Shown here one piece after another: positions 16,569 to 25,457 of a stretch of DNA of 64,000 nucleotides (position 1 is its first letter; the number at the start of each line of letters is the position of its first letter). A program made the position numbers and the translations under genes. The stretch is from NCBI RefSeq assembly GCF_001468465.1, contig NZ_LNSA01000017.1, positions 31,574 to 95,573 on the forward strand, read 5' to 3'. The notes under the pieces are model-generated. The model ran no database searches. It saw only the letters and a program-made list of their open reading frames with translations, and was not told the DNA's origin. The DNA comes from Sphingopyxis sp. H115 (lineage in GTDB: Bacteria; Pseudomonadota; Alphaproteobacteria; Sphingomonadales; Sphingomonadaceae).

Positions 16569-17458
16569 GCAGATGGCAGGCTGGCGACCCACGCATCGAT
16601 GGCCGCGCGCGCTTCGGGCTCGTCCATCGTCGGCGCATGGCCGACCCCCGGCACTTCGACGAGCCGCGCGTGCGTCAGTTCAGCGACCATTTTCTCGCCC
16701 GCTGCACGCGCGAGAATGTCGGACAGCGCGCCGCGCAGGATCAGCAACGGAACGTCGCCCAGCGCGCGATAGGCCGGCCACAGGTCGACTCCCGCATCGC
16801 CGCCGTTCGGCACGCGCAGTGGCGCCGCGATCTGCTTGTCATAGTCGGTGACGATCCGCCCCTCGGCGGTCAGCCGGTGCGTCCGCTTGGTAAGCCGCAG
16901 CCAGTCGTGGATTCCATAGCCCGGATAAATGGCTGCGTTGAGTTCGGAGAAGGCCCGCGCGGCGTGCATCCATGTCGGCTGGCTGCCCCCCGCGCCGATA
17001 TAGTCGCGGATCCGCTCCAGCCCCGCAGTCTCCAATTCGGGCCCGACATCGTTCAGCACCGCACCGGTTAGCCGCCCCGGCAATGTCGCCGCCATCAGCA
17101 TCGAAACCAGCCCGCCGAGAGACGTCCCAATCGTGGCGAAACGTTCGATGCCCAATTCGTCGAGCAGCGCCACGACATCCTGCACATATGTCAGCGGCAC
17201 ATATGTCATCGGATCCTTGGCAAAAGCGCTCTCGCCGCGACCGCGAAACTCGACCACAATCGTCTTGCGATATTGCGCAAGGTGCGGGGCCAACAGCTCG
17301 AAATCGCGGGCGTTGCGCGCAAGGCCGGGCATGCACAGGATCGGCGGCGCCTGCGCGGCCGCTTCGGGGCCCGCATAGACGCGCGCATGCAGCCGGACGC
17401 CGTCGGGCGACCACCAATAATGGTCCGACCAATCGCGGCGGCTTTCCTGTTTCGCCAA
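16565..17458 (-). CDS. Alpha/beta hydrolase
   Basis: A cytoplasmic alpha/beta hydrolase of about 297 aa. It shows PPILCMPGLARNARDFELL (oxyanion region), EFRGRGESA, the nucleophile elbow GTSLGG, an Asp after LLILRGALSDIL and the C-terminal His in VPGVGHAPTMDEPEA. The lid is typical of the 3-oxoadipate enol-lactonase / epoxide-hydrolase-like group, but the substrate is not evident. No in-frame ATG precedes the first conserved strand. The TTG at 17458 with AAGGGGA nine bases upstream is the best start I can find, and the frame remains open to 17899. It is translationally coupled (ATGA) to the glycosyltransferase. Confidence 0.8.
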   Translation of the reverse strand: MAKQESRRDWSDHYWWSPDGVRLHARVYAGPEAAAQAPPILCMPGLARNARDFELLAPHLAQYRKTIVVEFRGRGESAFAKDPMTYVPLTYVQDVVALLDELGIERFATIGTSLGGLVSMLMAATLPGRLTGAVLNDVGPELETAGLERIRDYIGAGGSQPTWMHAARAFSELNAAIYPGYGIHDWLRLTKRTHRLTAEGRIVTDYDKQIAAPLRVPNGGDAGVDLWPAYRALGDVPLLILRGALSDILARAAGEKMVAELTHARLVEVPGVGHAPTMDEPEARAAIDAWVASLPSA

Positions 17459-17615
17459 TATGGCACGTCCCCTTGCGTCAAGGCCTGTCCCGTCCCGGCG
17501 CGCCGGGCTCGTTCCCCATTCTATCGCGAACCATGAGGCATGGTGCAAGCGATCCGTCGCATGTTCGCGGCGCAGGTTGCCCCTGCCCGTTTTCACCGAT
17601 AAGACGCGGGCGACC

Positions 17616-19061
17616 ATGAGCGAGTCCTTGATTTCCTTCGAACCCGCGACCGGCGAAGAGCTGTGGCGCGGTCCGGTCAGCGACGTCGATGCGGAGGTCG
17701 AGATCGCTCGCCGCGCATGGCCCGAATGGGCGTCGAAGCCCGTCGCTTTCCGTACGGAAACGCTGCGGCGTTTCGTCGATCGGGTAAAAGCCGAAGCCGA
17801 AGCCTTCGCCGACCTGATCGCGCGCGAAACGGGAAAGCCGCTTTGGGAAGCGCGCACCGAGGTCGAATCGGTCTGCAACAAGGTCAATATCTCGGTCACC
17901 GCCTATGCCGAGCGCACGCCCAACCGCCGCATCGAAGGCGCGATGGGGCTGCGCAACGCGGTGCGCCACAAGCCGCACGGCACGCTTGCCGTCCTCGGCC
18001 CCTATAATTTTCCGGCGCATCTTCCCAACGGGCACATTGTGCCGGCTTTGATCGCGGGCAATTCGGTGATCTTCAAGCCGTCGGAAAAGACCCCGGCGGT
18101 CGGCGCGAAGCTCGTCGAACTCTTCCATAGCGCAGGCGTGCCGCAAGAGGTGCTACGCCTCGTCGTGGGTGGCCCCGACACGGGCAAGGCACTCGCGGGG
18201 CACGAAGGCATCGACGGGCTGCTGTTCACTGGCTCGGCGCGCACCGGGCTCGCACTCAACCGCCAGTTCGCCGGTCAGCCGGGCAAGATGCTCGCGCTCG
18301 AAATGGGCGGCAACAATCCGATCATCGTGTGGGACACCGCCGACATTCGCACCGCGGCGATCCTCGTCGTCCAGTCGGCGTTTCTCAGCGCCGGGCAACG
18401 ATGCAGCAACGCGCGGCGACTGATCGTCAGGGACAGTCTTGCCGACCGGCTGATCGACGAGGTCCGCGACCTTGCGAACCGGCTGATCGTCGATCATCCG
18501 CACGCCGATCCGGCCCCCTATATGGGGCCGGTGATCGACAATGAGGCCGCTGACGGCCTGACCGAAAGCTTTCTGGTCCTGATGTCGAACGGTGGCAAGG
18601 TGATCCGCCACATGACGCGCCCGATCGCCGGGCGCCCCTTTCTGACGCCCGGGATCATCGATGTCACCGAAATGCCCGAGCGGCCCGATATCGAACTGTT
18701 CGGCCCGCTGCTCCAAGTGATCCGTGTCGGCAGTTTCGAGGCGGCGATCGCCGAAGCGAACAACACCGCCTTCGGCCTTTCCGCATCACTGATCGGCGGG
18801 ACGCCGCAGCTTTACGACCAGTTCTGGGCCAACGCCCGCGCCGGGGTGATCAACTGGAACCGCCCGACCAACGGCGCCTCGTCCGCCGCGCCGTTCGGCG
18901 GAATCGGCCTGTCGGGCAACCACCGGCCGAGCGCCTTTTACGCTGCCGATTACTGCGCCTATCCGGTTGCCAGCAGCGAAAGCGACGCGATGCGCGCGTC
19001 GATCGGCGTGGGGCTGCGCGATCCCGAAGGATCGCAGCTGGTGACGAAGAAGTATCTCTGA
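17616..19061 (+). CDS. astD: Succinylglutamate-semialdehyde dehydrogenase
   Basis: A 481-aa aldehyde dehydrogenase matching AstD, which oxidises N-succinylglutamate 5-semialdehyde in the arginine succinyltransferase pathway. Diagnostic pieces are FEPATGEELW at the start, GPYNFPAHLPNGHIVPALIAGN, LEMGGNNPIIVWD with the general-base Glu, and SAGQRCSNARRL with the catalytic Cys. The start at 17616 (MSESLISFEP) is preferred over the open upstream frame, which overlaps the divergent hydrolase. No astA, astB or astE is in the window, so either the rest of the pathway lies elsewhere or the enzyme acts in ornithine/arginine catabolism on its own. Confidence 0.9.
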   Translation: MSESLISFEPATGEELWRGPVSDVDAEVEIARRAWPEWASKPVAFRTETLRRFVDRVKAEAEAFADLIARETGKPLWEARTEVESVCNKVNISVTAYAERTPNRRIEGAMGLRNAVRHKPHGTLAVLGPYNFPAHLPNGHIVPALIAGNSVIFKPSEKTPAVGAKLVELFHSAGVPQEVLRLVVGGPDTGKALAGHEGIDGLLFTGSARTGLALNRQFAGQPGKMLALEMGGNNPIIVWDTADIRTAAILVVQSAFLSAGQRCSNARRLIVRDSLADRLIDEVRDLANRLIVDHPHADPAPYMGPVIDNEAADGLTESFLVLMSNGGKVIRHMTRPIAGRPFLTPGIIDVTEMPERPDIELFGPLLQVIRVGSFEAAIAEANNTAFGLSASLIGGTPQLYDQFWANARAGVINWNRPTNGASSAAPFGGIGLSGNHRPSAFYAADYCAYPVASSESDAMRASIGVGLRDPEGSQLVTKKYL

Positions 19062-19070
19062 ATGACCCTC

Positions 19071-19142
19071 GTCACCCCAGACTTGATCGGGGGTCCATTC
19101 CAGCAGCGGGATCATAGACCCCGGATCTAGTCCGGGGTGACG
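19071..19142. repeat. Dispersed palindromic repeat, family B
   Basis: An inverted repeat of about 72 bp directly after astD. The left arm GTCACCCCAGACTTGATCGG is mirrored by a right arm ending in CTAGTCCGGGGTGAC, with GGGTCCAT/ATAGACCCC next to the centre. It differs in sequence from family A. Only one copy is seen in this window. Confidence 0.75.
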
Positions 19143-19225
19143 ATGATGGAGGGGCAATTTTACCTACACCCGCGTCAACAAAGCCTGCTTTGCGCTTTCC
19201 GGGTACGTGAACCATCTTCTCCAGC

Positions 19226-20014
19226 ATGGAAAAGACTTTCCCCTCTGCTGGCAAACTGTGGCTCGTCGGCGCCGGTCCGGGTGACCCAGATCTGCTGACG
19301 TTACGCGCTGCGCGCCTGCTCGGCAGCGCCGACATTGTCGTCCATGACGGCCTCGTCGGCGAAGGCGTGCTGGCGCTGATCCCGCCGCATGTCGAACGCA
19401 TCGGCGTCGCCAAGCAGCGCAGCCGCCATACGATGAAGCAAGAACTGATCAACGAGCTGCTCGTCCGCGAGACGCTCGCGGGCAAGCAGGTCGTGCGGCT
19501 CAAGGGCGGCGATCCGTTCATTTTCGGTCGTGGCGGCGAGGAACTCGATGCCGCGCGCGAAGCGGGCATCGCCTGCGAAGTCGTCCCCGGCATCACTGCC
19601 GCCGCGGGCTGCGCCGCGCAGGCGGGCCTTCCCCTCACCCACCGCGAGGACGCGAGTGCGGTCAGCTTTGTCGCGGGACAGTGCAAGGATCTCTCCGACC
19701 AGGACTGGTCGGGCCTCGCGGGCCATGGTCGCACCCTCGTCATCTATATGGGCATCGCCACCGCAACCGCGATCGCCGACAAGCTGATCGCCGACGGCGT
19801 GTCGCCCGGCCTGCCCGTCGCGGTGATCGAGCGCGGCACCACCGCCGATGCGCGCGTGCTGCGCACCCTGCTCACCGACCTTGGCGATCTTGTTTCGCGC
19901 GAAGCGGTGAAAAGCCCGGCGCTGATTATCGTTGGCAAGGTCGCGGCGCGCGCCGATGCACTCGATTGCCTCGGCGCCCCTGGCGTCGCCGAAAAACTGG
20001 GGAATTTTGCATGA
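19226..20014 (+). CDS. cobA: Uroporphyrinogen-III C-methyltransferase
   Basis: A 262-aa SAM-dependent methyltransferase that converts uroporphyrinogen III to precorrin-2 and so feeds siroheme for the sulfite reductase encoded downstream. Motifs are VGAGPGDPDLLTLRA (SAM loop), HDGLVGEGVLALIP, VRLKGGDPFIFGRGGEE and EVVPGITAAAGCAA, in the normal order. The protein corresponds to the CysG methylase domain without the dehydrogenase/ferrochelatase part, so another enzyme must finish siroheme. It is the first gene of the sulfur operon and overlaps the next gene by 4 bp (ATGA). Confidence 0.95.
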   Translation: MEKTFPSAGKLWLVGAGPGDPDLLTLRAARLLGSADIVVHDGLVGEGVLALIPPHVERIGVAKQRSRHTMKQELINELLVRETLAGKQVVRLKGGDPFIFGRGGEELDAAREAGIACEVVPGITAAAGCAAQAGLPLTHREDASAVSFVAGQCKDLSDQDWSGLAGHGRTLVIYMGIATATAIADKLIADGVSPGLPVAVIERGTTADARVLRTLLTDLGDLVSREAVKSPALIIVGKVAARADALDCLGAPGVAEKLGNFA

Positions 20015-20307
20015 AACTGCTCACCGGCAACGACCTGAAAACAGGATTTGTCACCTGGTGGACCGGCGCCGACTGGTCGCTGCATATCGAAGACGCCGCC
20101 GACGTCGGCGAACAGGGCGAGGCGATCCTCGCCGCCGAGGAAGGCGCGCGCCGCGTCAACGCCCCCTATATTATCGCGGGCGAAATGACTCCCGACGGTC
20201 CGCGCCCCGCGCATATCAAGGACCGCATCCGCGCGCTCGGCCCGACCGTGCGCCCCGACCTGACTCTGAAACCCGCCGACCCCAACGCCGGCGACTGGGT
20301 GATCTGA
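20011..20307 (+). CDS. DUF2849 protein in the sulfite-reduction operon
   Basis: A 98-aa acidic protein that begins MKLLTGNDLKTGFVTWWTG and matches the DUF2849 family, which in alphaproteobacteria lies between cobA/cysG and the sulfite reductase gene. There is no signal peptide or cofactor motif. The conserved GDVxWW-like front and a LAAEEGARRVNAPYIIAGEM segment are visible. The tight placement (ATGA overlap upstream, 1 bp before cysI) argues that it assists sulfite reductase, for example in electron delivery or cofactor loading, but this is inference from context only. Confidence 0.85.
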   Translation: MKLLTGNDLKTGFVTWWTGADWSLHIEDAADVGEQGEAILAAEEGARRVNAPYIIAGEMTPDGPRPAHIKDRIRALGPTVRPDLTLKPADPNAGDWVI

Positions 20308-20308
20308 C

Positions 20309-21940
20309 ATGTATAAATATGACGAATATGACCATGCGATGGTCGCCGCCCGCGTCGCCGAATTTTCGGATCAGGTGCGCCGCCGCCTTGCGGGCGAAAT
20401 CACCGAGGACCAGTTCAAGCCGCTGCGGCTGATGAACGGCCTCTATCTTCAGCTGCACGCCTATATGCTGCGCGTCGCTGTGCCTTACGGGACGCTCGAC
20501 AGCCGCCAGATGCGGATGCTGGCACATATCGCGCGCAAATATGACCGCGACTACGGCCATTTCACCACGCGCCAGAACATCCAGTATAACTGGATCAAGC
20601 TGGAGGATGCGCCCGCGATCCTCGAGGATCTCGCTTCGGTCGAGATGCACGCGATCCAGACGAGCGGCAATTGCATCCGCAACATCAGCTCCGACCAATG
20701 GGCGGGCGCCGCCGCCGACGAGATCACCGATCCGCGCCCGTGGGCGGAGTTGCTGCGCCAATGGTCGAGCTTTCACCCCGAATTCAGCTATCTGCCGCGC
20801 AAGTTCAAGATCGCCGTCATCGCCGCCGACGAGGACCGCGCCGCGATGCGCCTCCACGACATCGGCATCCAGATTGTCGAGAAGGACGGGCAGCACGGCG
20901 CCGCTTTCTATGTCGGCGGCGGCATGGGCCGCACCCCGATGATCGCGCCGCTGATCAAGGATTTCGTGCCGCTCGAGGATATGCTGAGCTATGCCGAAGC
21001 GTGCCTGCGCGTCTACAATCGCTACGGGCGCCGCGACAATATCTACAAGGCCCGGATCAAGATCCTGATCCACGAGCTCGGCGCCGACGAATATCGCCGG
21101 CAGGTCGAGGAAGAATGGGCGCATGTGAAGTCGCTCGGCATCGATCCGCCCAAGGCCGAGTTCGACCGCATCGCCGCGCAATTCGCGCCGCCCGCACTCG
21201 ATGCCTCAGCTCCGGATGAAATCGACCGCAGCGATCCCGACTTCGCAGTGTGGGTCGACCAGAATGTCGCGAAACACAAGATGCCGGGCCATGCGATCGT
21301 CAACATCAGCCTGAAGCCCGTCGGCGGCATCCCCGGTGATGCGTCGTCAGCGCAGATCGACCTGATGGCCGACCTCGCCGAAAAATACAGCCATGACGAG
21401 CTCCGCGTCACCCACGCGCAGAACATCGTGCTCCCGCATGTCCGCAAGGCCGATCTCTACGCGATCTGGCAAGCGCTCGACGCGGCCGGGCTCGCGACAC
21501 CGAACCTCGACCTGATCAGCGACATCATCGCCTGCCCGGGCCTCGACTATTGCAGCCTCGCCAACGCGCGCTCGATCCCGGTCGCACAGAAGATCGCGGC
21601 GCGCTTTTCGGATCTCGGCCGCCAGAAGGAACTCGGCGAACTCAAACTCAAGATTTCGGGCTGCATCAATGCCTGCGGGCATCACCATGCGGGCCACATC
21701 GGCATCCTCGGCGTCGACCGCAAGGGCACCGAAAACTACCAGCTCCTCCTCGGCGGATCGGGCGCGGAGGATGTGTCGCTCGGCACGATCACCGGCCCCG
21801 GCTTCGACGAGGACGGCATCGTCGATGCGATCGAACGCGTCACCGACAAATATCTCGCCGAACGCGCCGAGGGCGAACGCTTCGTCGACACCTATCGCCG
21901 CGTCGGCATGGCCCCGTTCAAGGAGGCGATCTATGGTTGA
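20309..21940 (+). CDS. cysI: Nitrite/sulfite reductase hemoprotein subunit
   Basis: A 543-aa siroheme and 4Fe-4S protein that reduces sulfite to sulfide (six electrons). The coupled-cofactor cysteines are C409 and C415 (ACPGLDYCSLANA) and C452 and C456 (KISGCINACGHH), with the Cys at 456 expected to bridge cluster and siroheme. TTRQNIQYNWIKLED and TSGNCIRNI are the substrate/siroheme arginine and lysine regions. Its length is typical for the CysI branch. No CysJ flavoprotein is adjacent, so a ferredoxin or another reductase is the likely electron donor. The downstream DUF934 gene overlaps by 8 bp. Confidence 0.93.
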   Translation: MYKYDEYDHAMVAARVAEFSDQVRRRLAGEITEDQFKPLRLMNGLYLQLHAYMLRVAVPYGTLDSRQMRMLAHIARKYDRDYGHFTTRQNIQYNWIKLEDAPAILEDLASVEMHAIQTSGNCIRNISSDQWAGAAADEITDPRPWAELLRQWSSFHPEFSYLPRKFKIAVIAADEDRAAMRLHDIGIQIVEKDGQHGAAFYVGGGMGRTPMIAPLIKDFVPLEDMLSYAEACLRVYNRYGRRDNIYKARIKILIHELGADEYRRQVEEEWAHVKSLGIDPPKAEFDRIAAQFAPPALDASAPDEIDRSDPDFAVWVDQNVAKHKMPGHAIVNISLKPVGGIPGDASSAQIDLMADLAEKYSHDELRVTHAQNIVLPHVRKADLYAIWQALDAAGLATPNLDLISDIIACPGLDYCSLANARSIPVAQKIAARFSDLGRQKELGELKLKISGCINACGHHHAGHIGILGVDRKGTENYQLLLGGSGAEDVSLGTITGPGFDEDGIVDAIERVTDKYLAERAEGERFVDTYRRVGMAPFKEAIYG

Positions 21941-22346
21941 GCATCTCCATTCGGACGGCGAGGAGCCCTGCGTCACCCTCGACGCCTTCCTCAACCAGTC
22001 GAACGCAACCGCGGTGCGCCTCGAAAGCGACGAGGATGCACGCGCGCTGATCCCTTACCTCGACCGATTGAAGCTGATCGAGGTTGCCTTTCCCAAGTTT
22101 CGCGACGGGCGCGGTTATTCGTCGGCGCGCATCCTGCGCGAGGCGGGCTATGCTGGCGAACTGCGCGCGCAGGGCGACGTCCTCGTCGACCAGATCGCCT
22201 ATATGAAGCGCTGCGGCTTCGACAGCTTCGCGCCCGAAAAACCGCTCGATCCCGCTGATGTCGAGGCGGCGCTGACGCGCTGGCCCGAACATTATCAGAC
22301 CGCTGCCGACGGCGCGGTGCCGATATGGAAATTAAGGCATGGCTGA
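21933..22346 (+). CDS. DUF934 protein in the sulfite-reduction operon
   Basis: A 137-aa protein of the DUF934 family, regularly found between cysI and cysH in proteobacteria. Conserved pieces are IEVAFPKFRDGRGYSSARILRE near the middle and QIAYMKRCGFDSF towards the end. The ATG at 21933 lies inside the end of cysI (8-bp overlap), and its own end overlaps cysH by 8 bp, so all three are probably translationally coupled. Homologues have been suggested to serve sulfite reductase. I see no catalytic motif. Confidence 0.88.
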   Translation: MVEHLHSDGEEPCVTLDAFLNQSNATAVRLESDEDARALIPYLDRLKLIEVAFPKFRDGRGYSSARILREAGYAGELRAQGDVLVDQIAYMKRCGFDSFAPEKPLDPADVEAALTRWPEHYQTAADGAVPIWKLRHG

Positions 22347-23142
22347 CGTGAAACACTCTCTCCCCAAGGCCGGCGAAGACCGCACCCGCGATCGCATCGA
22401 CGTCGCGCCACGCTTCACGCAAGCCGACGTCATCCGCCTAAACAACCTCTTCCGCGGCCAGGACGCCGCCGAGGTCGTTGCGAGCGTGATCGGCGCGGGC
22501 TTGCTCGGCGAAACCGCGATCGTGTCGAGCTTCGGCGCCGAAAGCGCGGTGCTGCTGCATCTCGTCAGCCGCGTGGCGCCCGACATGCCCGTCCTGTTCC
22601 TCGATACCGGCAAGCATTTCCCCGAAACGCTCGCCTATCGCGGCGAGCTGGCGGCCAAGCTGAAGCTTAACGTCGTCAACCTGACCCCCGATGCCGAGGA
22701 GCTGGCGAAAAAGGACGCGACCGAGCTTCGCTGGTCCTACGACCCCGACGGCTGCTGCGAAATTCGCAAGGTCAAGCCGCTCGAAAAGGCGCTGGCCGAT
22801 TTCGATACCTCGATCACCGGCCGCAAGGGATTCCAGTCGGCGACGCGGCAGGGCCTGCCGCGCTTCGAACTCGACGGCAGCACCGGTCGCCTGAAGTTCA
22901 ACCCGCTCGCCAACTGGACGCGTGAGATGCTGGACGAATATTTCGAGGCGCACGACCTGCCGCGGCACCCGCTCGAAGCCGAAGGCTATCCCTCGATAGG
23001 CTGCTCGCCGTGCACGTCGAAGGTCCAGCCGGGCGAAGACCCGCGCTCGGGCCGCTGGCGCGGCTGGGACAAGACCGAATGCGGTATCCATGAAGTCGTG
23101 ACGCCGATCGACGACGACCCGGCGAACGATCCGGCGTTTTGA
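22339..23142 (+). CDS. cysH: Adenylyl-sulfate (APS/PAPS) reductase, Fe-S type
   Basis: A 267-aa thioredoxin-dependent reductase producing sulfite from activated sulfate. It carries the extra cysteines of the APS-reducing, 4Fe-4S-containing branch: C139-C140 (DGCCEIRKVKPL) and C222/C225 (GCSPCTSKV). The catalytic Cys is C248 in ECGIH. The ATP-pyrophosphatase-like SSFGAESAVLLHL loop is near residue 62. The CC and CxxC pairs predict direct APS use without the APS kinase step. It is the last gene of the operon, followed by a dispersed repeat. Confidence 0.95.
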   Translation: MADVKHSLPKAGEDRTRDRIDVAPRFTQADVIRLNNLFRGQDAAEVVASVIGAGLLGETAIVSSFGAESAVLLHLVSRVAPDMPVLFLDTGKHFPETLAYRGELAAKLKLNVVNLTPDAEELAKKDATELRWSYDPDGCCEIRKVKPLEKALADFDTSITGRKGFQSATRQGLPRFELDGSTGRLKFNPLANWTREMLDEYFEAHDLPRHPLEAEGYPSIGCSPCTSKVQPGEDPRSGRWRGWDKTECGIHEVVTPIDDDPANDPAF

Positions 23143-23165
23143 TCAGACGCGCCGCAAAAATACGT

Positions 23166-23248
23166 CGTCATTGCGAGAGGAGCGAAGCAATCCAGGGCGG
23201 ATTACGCCTACTCCGGATTGCCGCGTCGCCCTCGGCTCCTCGCAATTT
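23166..23248. repeat. Dispersed palindromic repeat, family A, copy between cysH and dnaB
   Basis: The left arm CGTCATTGCGAGAGGAGCG, then AAGCAATCCAGGGCGG, mirrored by CTCCGGATTGCCGCGTCG and ending GGCTCCTCGCAATT. It is slightly degenerate at the right end. It occupies the gap between the convergent cysH and dnaB genes. Confidence 0.85.
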
Positions 23249-23269
23249 CGAAGGTTCAGATTTCAAACC

Positions 23270-24781
23270 TCACTCATAATCCTCATACGCTTGGCTGTCG
23301 TCGGCCAGATCGCTGAACTTGGTCGTCTTCGCCTCGAAATGCAGGCGTACCTTGCCGGTCGAGCCGTGACGCGATTTGGCGACGATGACTTCGGCAAGGC
23401 CGAAGACGCGCTCCATCTCGGCCGCCCATTCCTCGTGCGCCGCGTGAATCTTGACGTCATCGCCCTCGACGGGACGCTTGGGTTCGCGCGCCGCGACATA
23501 ATAATCCTCGCGGAACACGAAGAGCACCATGTCGGCATCCTGTTCGATCGAGCCCGATTCGCGAAGGTCGGATAATTGCGGGCGCTTGTCCTCGCGGCTT
23601 TCGACCTGGCGGCTGAGCTGCGACAGCGCCATCACGGGAACATTAAGCTCTTTCGCCAAGGTCTTAAGACCACGAGAAATTTCGGAAATTTCCTGTACGC
23701 GGTTATCGCCGCTTTTCGACGAACCCTGCAACAGCTGGAGATAATCGACGACGATGAAGCCGATGCCGTGCCGCCGCTGAAGCCGCCGAGCGCGCGTCCG
23801 CAGCCCGGCGATCGTCAGCCCCGGAGTGTCGTCGATGAAGAGGGGCAGCGTCTGGAGTTGCTGCGCCGCGCGCGAGAGCTGCTGGAACTGCTCCTTGCTG
23901 ATCTTGCCCATGCGCAGCGCCTCGCCCGACACACCCGACTGTTCGGCAAGGACGCGCGTCGCGAGCTGGTCGGCCGACATTTCGAGGCTGAAGAAGGCGA
24001 CCTTGGCGCCCATATTCTTCTCGGGCGGGATGCCGTCTTCCTCGTCGCGGCGCCAGCGTTCGGCCGCATTATACGCGATATTGGTCGCGAACGAGGTCTT
24101 GCCCATACCCGGACGCCCCGCGAGGATCATCAAGTCCGAATTGTGCATGCCGCCGATCTTGGCGTTCATGCTGGCGATCCCGGTGGTGATCCCCGACAGA
24201 TGGCCGCCCGAATTGAGCGCGCGCTCGGCCGCCTGCAGCGCGGTCAAGCTGGCCTGGTTGAAGCTCTTGACCGATCCCATCTCAGCCTCGCCGCCCGCGA
24301 CGCGATAGAGCGCGGTTTCAGCCTCCTCGATCTGCGCCTGCGGGTCGACGCTTTCGCTGGTGTCGAGCGCATTCTCGACCAGGGTGCGGCCGACGCCCGC
24401 CAGTTCGCGCAGCAAGGCGAGGTCGAAAATCTGCCGGGCGAAATCGCGCGCGCCGATCAACCCCGCGCCGCTGCCGGTGAGCTGTGCGAGATAGCCGACC
24501 CCGCCGACCGCCTTCATCGCCTCGTCGGCCTCGAAATAGGGTTTGAGCGTCACCGGCGTCGCGATGCTGTTGCGTTCGATCAGCGCCATCGTCTGCTGGA
24601 AAATGCGGCCGTGCAACGGTTCGAAGAAATGCTCAGGAGTCAGCGCGACGGGCAAATCCTCGACGACTCGGTTGTCGATCAGGATCGCGCCGAGGAACGC
24701 GGCCTCAGCTTCGATATTGCGGGGTAATTGGCGTTCGTCCCCGGTGTTGGCCGGGGTCGGGATCAGGGCTAGCTCAGGCAT
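23270..24781 (-). CDS. dnaB: Replicative DNA helicase
   Basis: A 503-aa hexameric helicase that unwinds DNA ahead of the replisome. The N-terminal primase-interaction domain starts LPRNIEAEAAFLGAILIDNR. The RecA-like domain has Walker A AGRPGMGKTS near residue 225, FFSLEMSADQLATR, the Walker B-type FIVVDYLQLL, and the C-terminal LRESGSIEQDADMVLFVFREDYY. Start chosen at 24781 (MPELALIPTP). The frame is open to 24940 but that part is low-complexity and unlike DnaB. It is divergent from the UPF0262 gene. Confidence 0.95.
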   Translation of the reverse strand: MPELALIPTPANTGDERQLPRNIEAEAAFLGAILIDNRVVEDLPVALTPEHFFEPLHGRIFQQTMALIERNSIATPVTLKPYFEADEAMKAVGGVGYLAQLTGSGAGLIGARDFARQIFDLALLRELAGVGRTLVENALDTSESVDPQAQIEEAETALYRVAGGEAEMGSVKSFNQASLTALQAAERALNSGGHLSGITTGIASMNAKIGGMHNSDLMILAGRPGMGKTSFATNIAYNAAERWRRDEEDGIPPEKNMGAKVAFFSLEMSADQLATRVLAEQSGVSGEALRMGKISKEQFQQLSRAAQQLQTLPLFIDDTPGLTIAGLRTRARRLQRRHGIGFIVVDYLQLLQGSSKSGDNRVQEISEISRGLKTLAKELNVPVMALSQLSRQVESREDKRPQLSDLRESGSIEQDADMVLFVFREDYYVAAREPKRPVEGDDVKIHAAHEEWAAEMERVFGLAEVIVAKSRHGSTGKVRLHFEAKTTKFSDLADDSQAYEDYE

Positions 24782-24957
24782 GGCGCCACCATGCGCCCGG
24801 GCCGCGGCGGGCGCAACCGGCTTGGCTTTGCCGAACGGCAGGACTGTGGGGCGCCTTGGGGATAAGTTTGAAACACGCCCCCTCCGAACGAATGATAGGG
24901 AAAGCCCAGAGGCGCCCCCTTGCCCTTCGCCGCAGCCCAAGTAGAAGCACAGGCAGC

Positions 24958-25455
24958 ATGAGCGACGCAGACCCTTCCAAACAGCGGATCATTTCGGTCG
25001 AGCTCGACGAAGGCTCGATCGTCTGGCGCAATCCCGATGTCGAGCAGGAACGCCGCGTCGCGATCTTCGATTTGATCGAGGATAACAAATTCGTGCCGCA
25101 GCGCGGCCACCCTGACGGCTATGCCGGCCCCTATCGGTTGATGTTGCGTGTCGAGGACGGGCGCCTGATCTTTGAAATTGCCCGAGAAGATGGATCGCCG
25201 CTCGAGGCGATCATCCTCGGGCTCGGGCGTTTCCGTCGCCCGATCCGCGATTATTTCGCGATCTGCGACAGCTATTATCAGGCGATCAAGACCTCGACCG
25301 CGCAGCAGATCGAAACCGTCGACATGGCGCGGCGCGCGCTGCACAACGAGGCGGCGGAGATGCTGATGGACCGGCTCGACGGCAAGATTGCGGTCGATTT
25401 CGACACCGCGCGGCGGCTGTTCACGCTGATTTGCGTGCTCCATATCAAGGGCTGA
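24958..25455 (+). CDS. UPF0262 family protein
   Basis: A 165-aa conserved alphaproteobacterial protein of unknown function. Characteristic pieces are RIISVELDEGSIVWRNPDVEQERRVAIFDL near the N-terminus and FRRPIRDYFAICDSYYQAI in the second half. There is no signal peptide. Its start at 24958 fits the family. It is 2 bp from the next gene (GH25-like), so they share an operon with cdd. Confidence 0.88.
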   Translation: MSDADPSKQRIISVELDEGSIVWRNPDVEQERRVAIFDLIEDNKFVPQRGHPDGYAGPYRLMLRVEDGRLIFEIAREDGSPLEAIILGLGRFRRPIRDYFAICDSYYQAIKTSTAQQIETVDMARRALHNEAAEMLMDRLDGKIAVDFDTARRLFTLICVLHIKG

Positions 25456-25457
25456 GC

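Noticed and set aside
19149..19225. Riboswitch before the sulfur operon
   Set aside because: I looked for a SAM-type or cobalamin-type aptamer in the short gap upstream of cobA and saw no conserved core.
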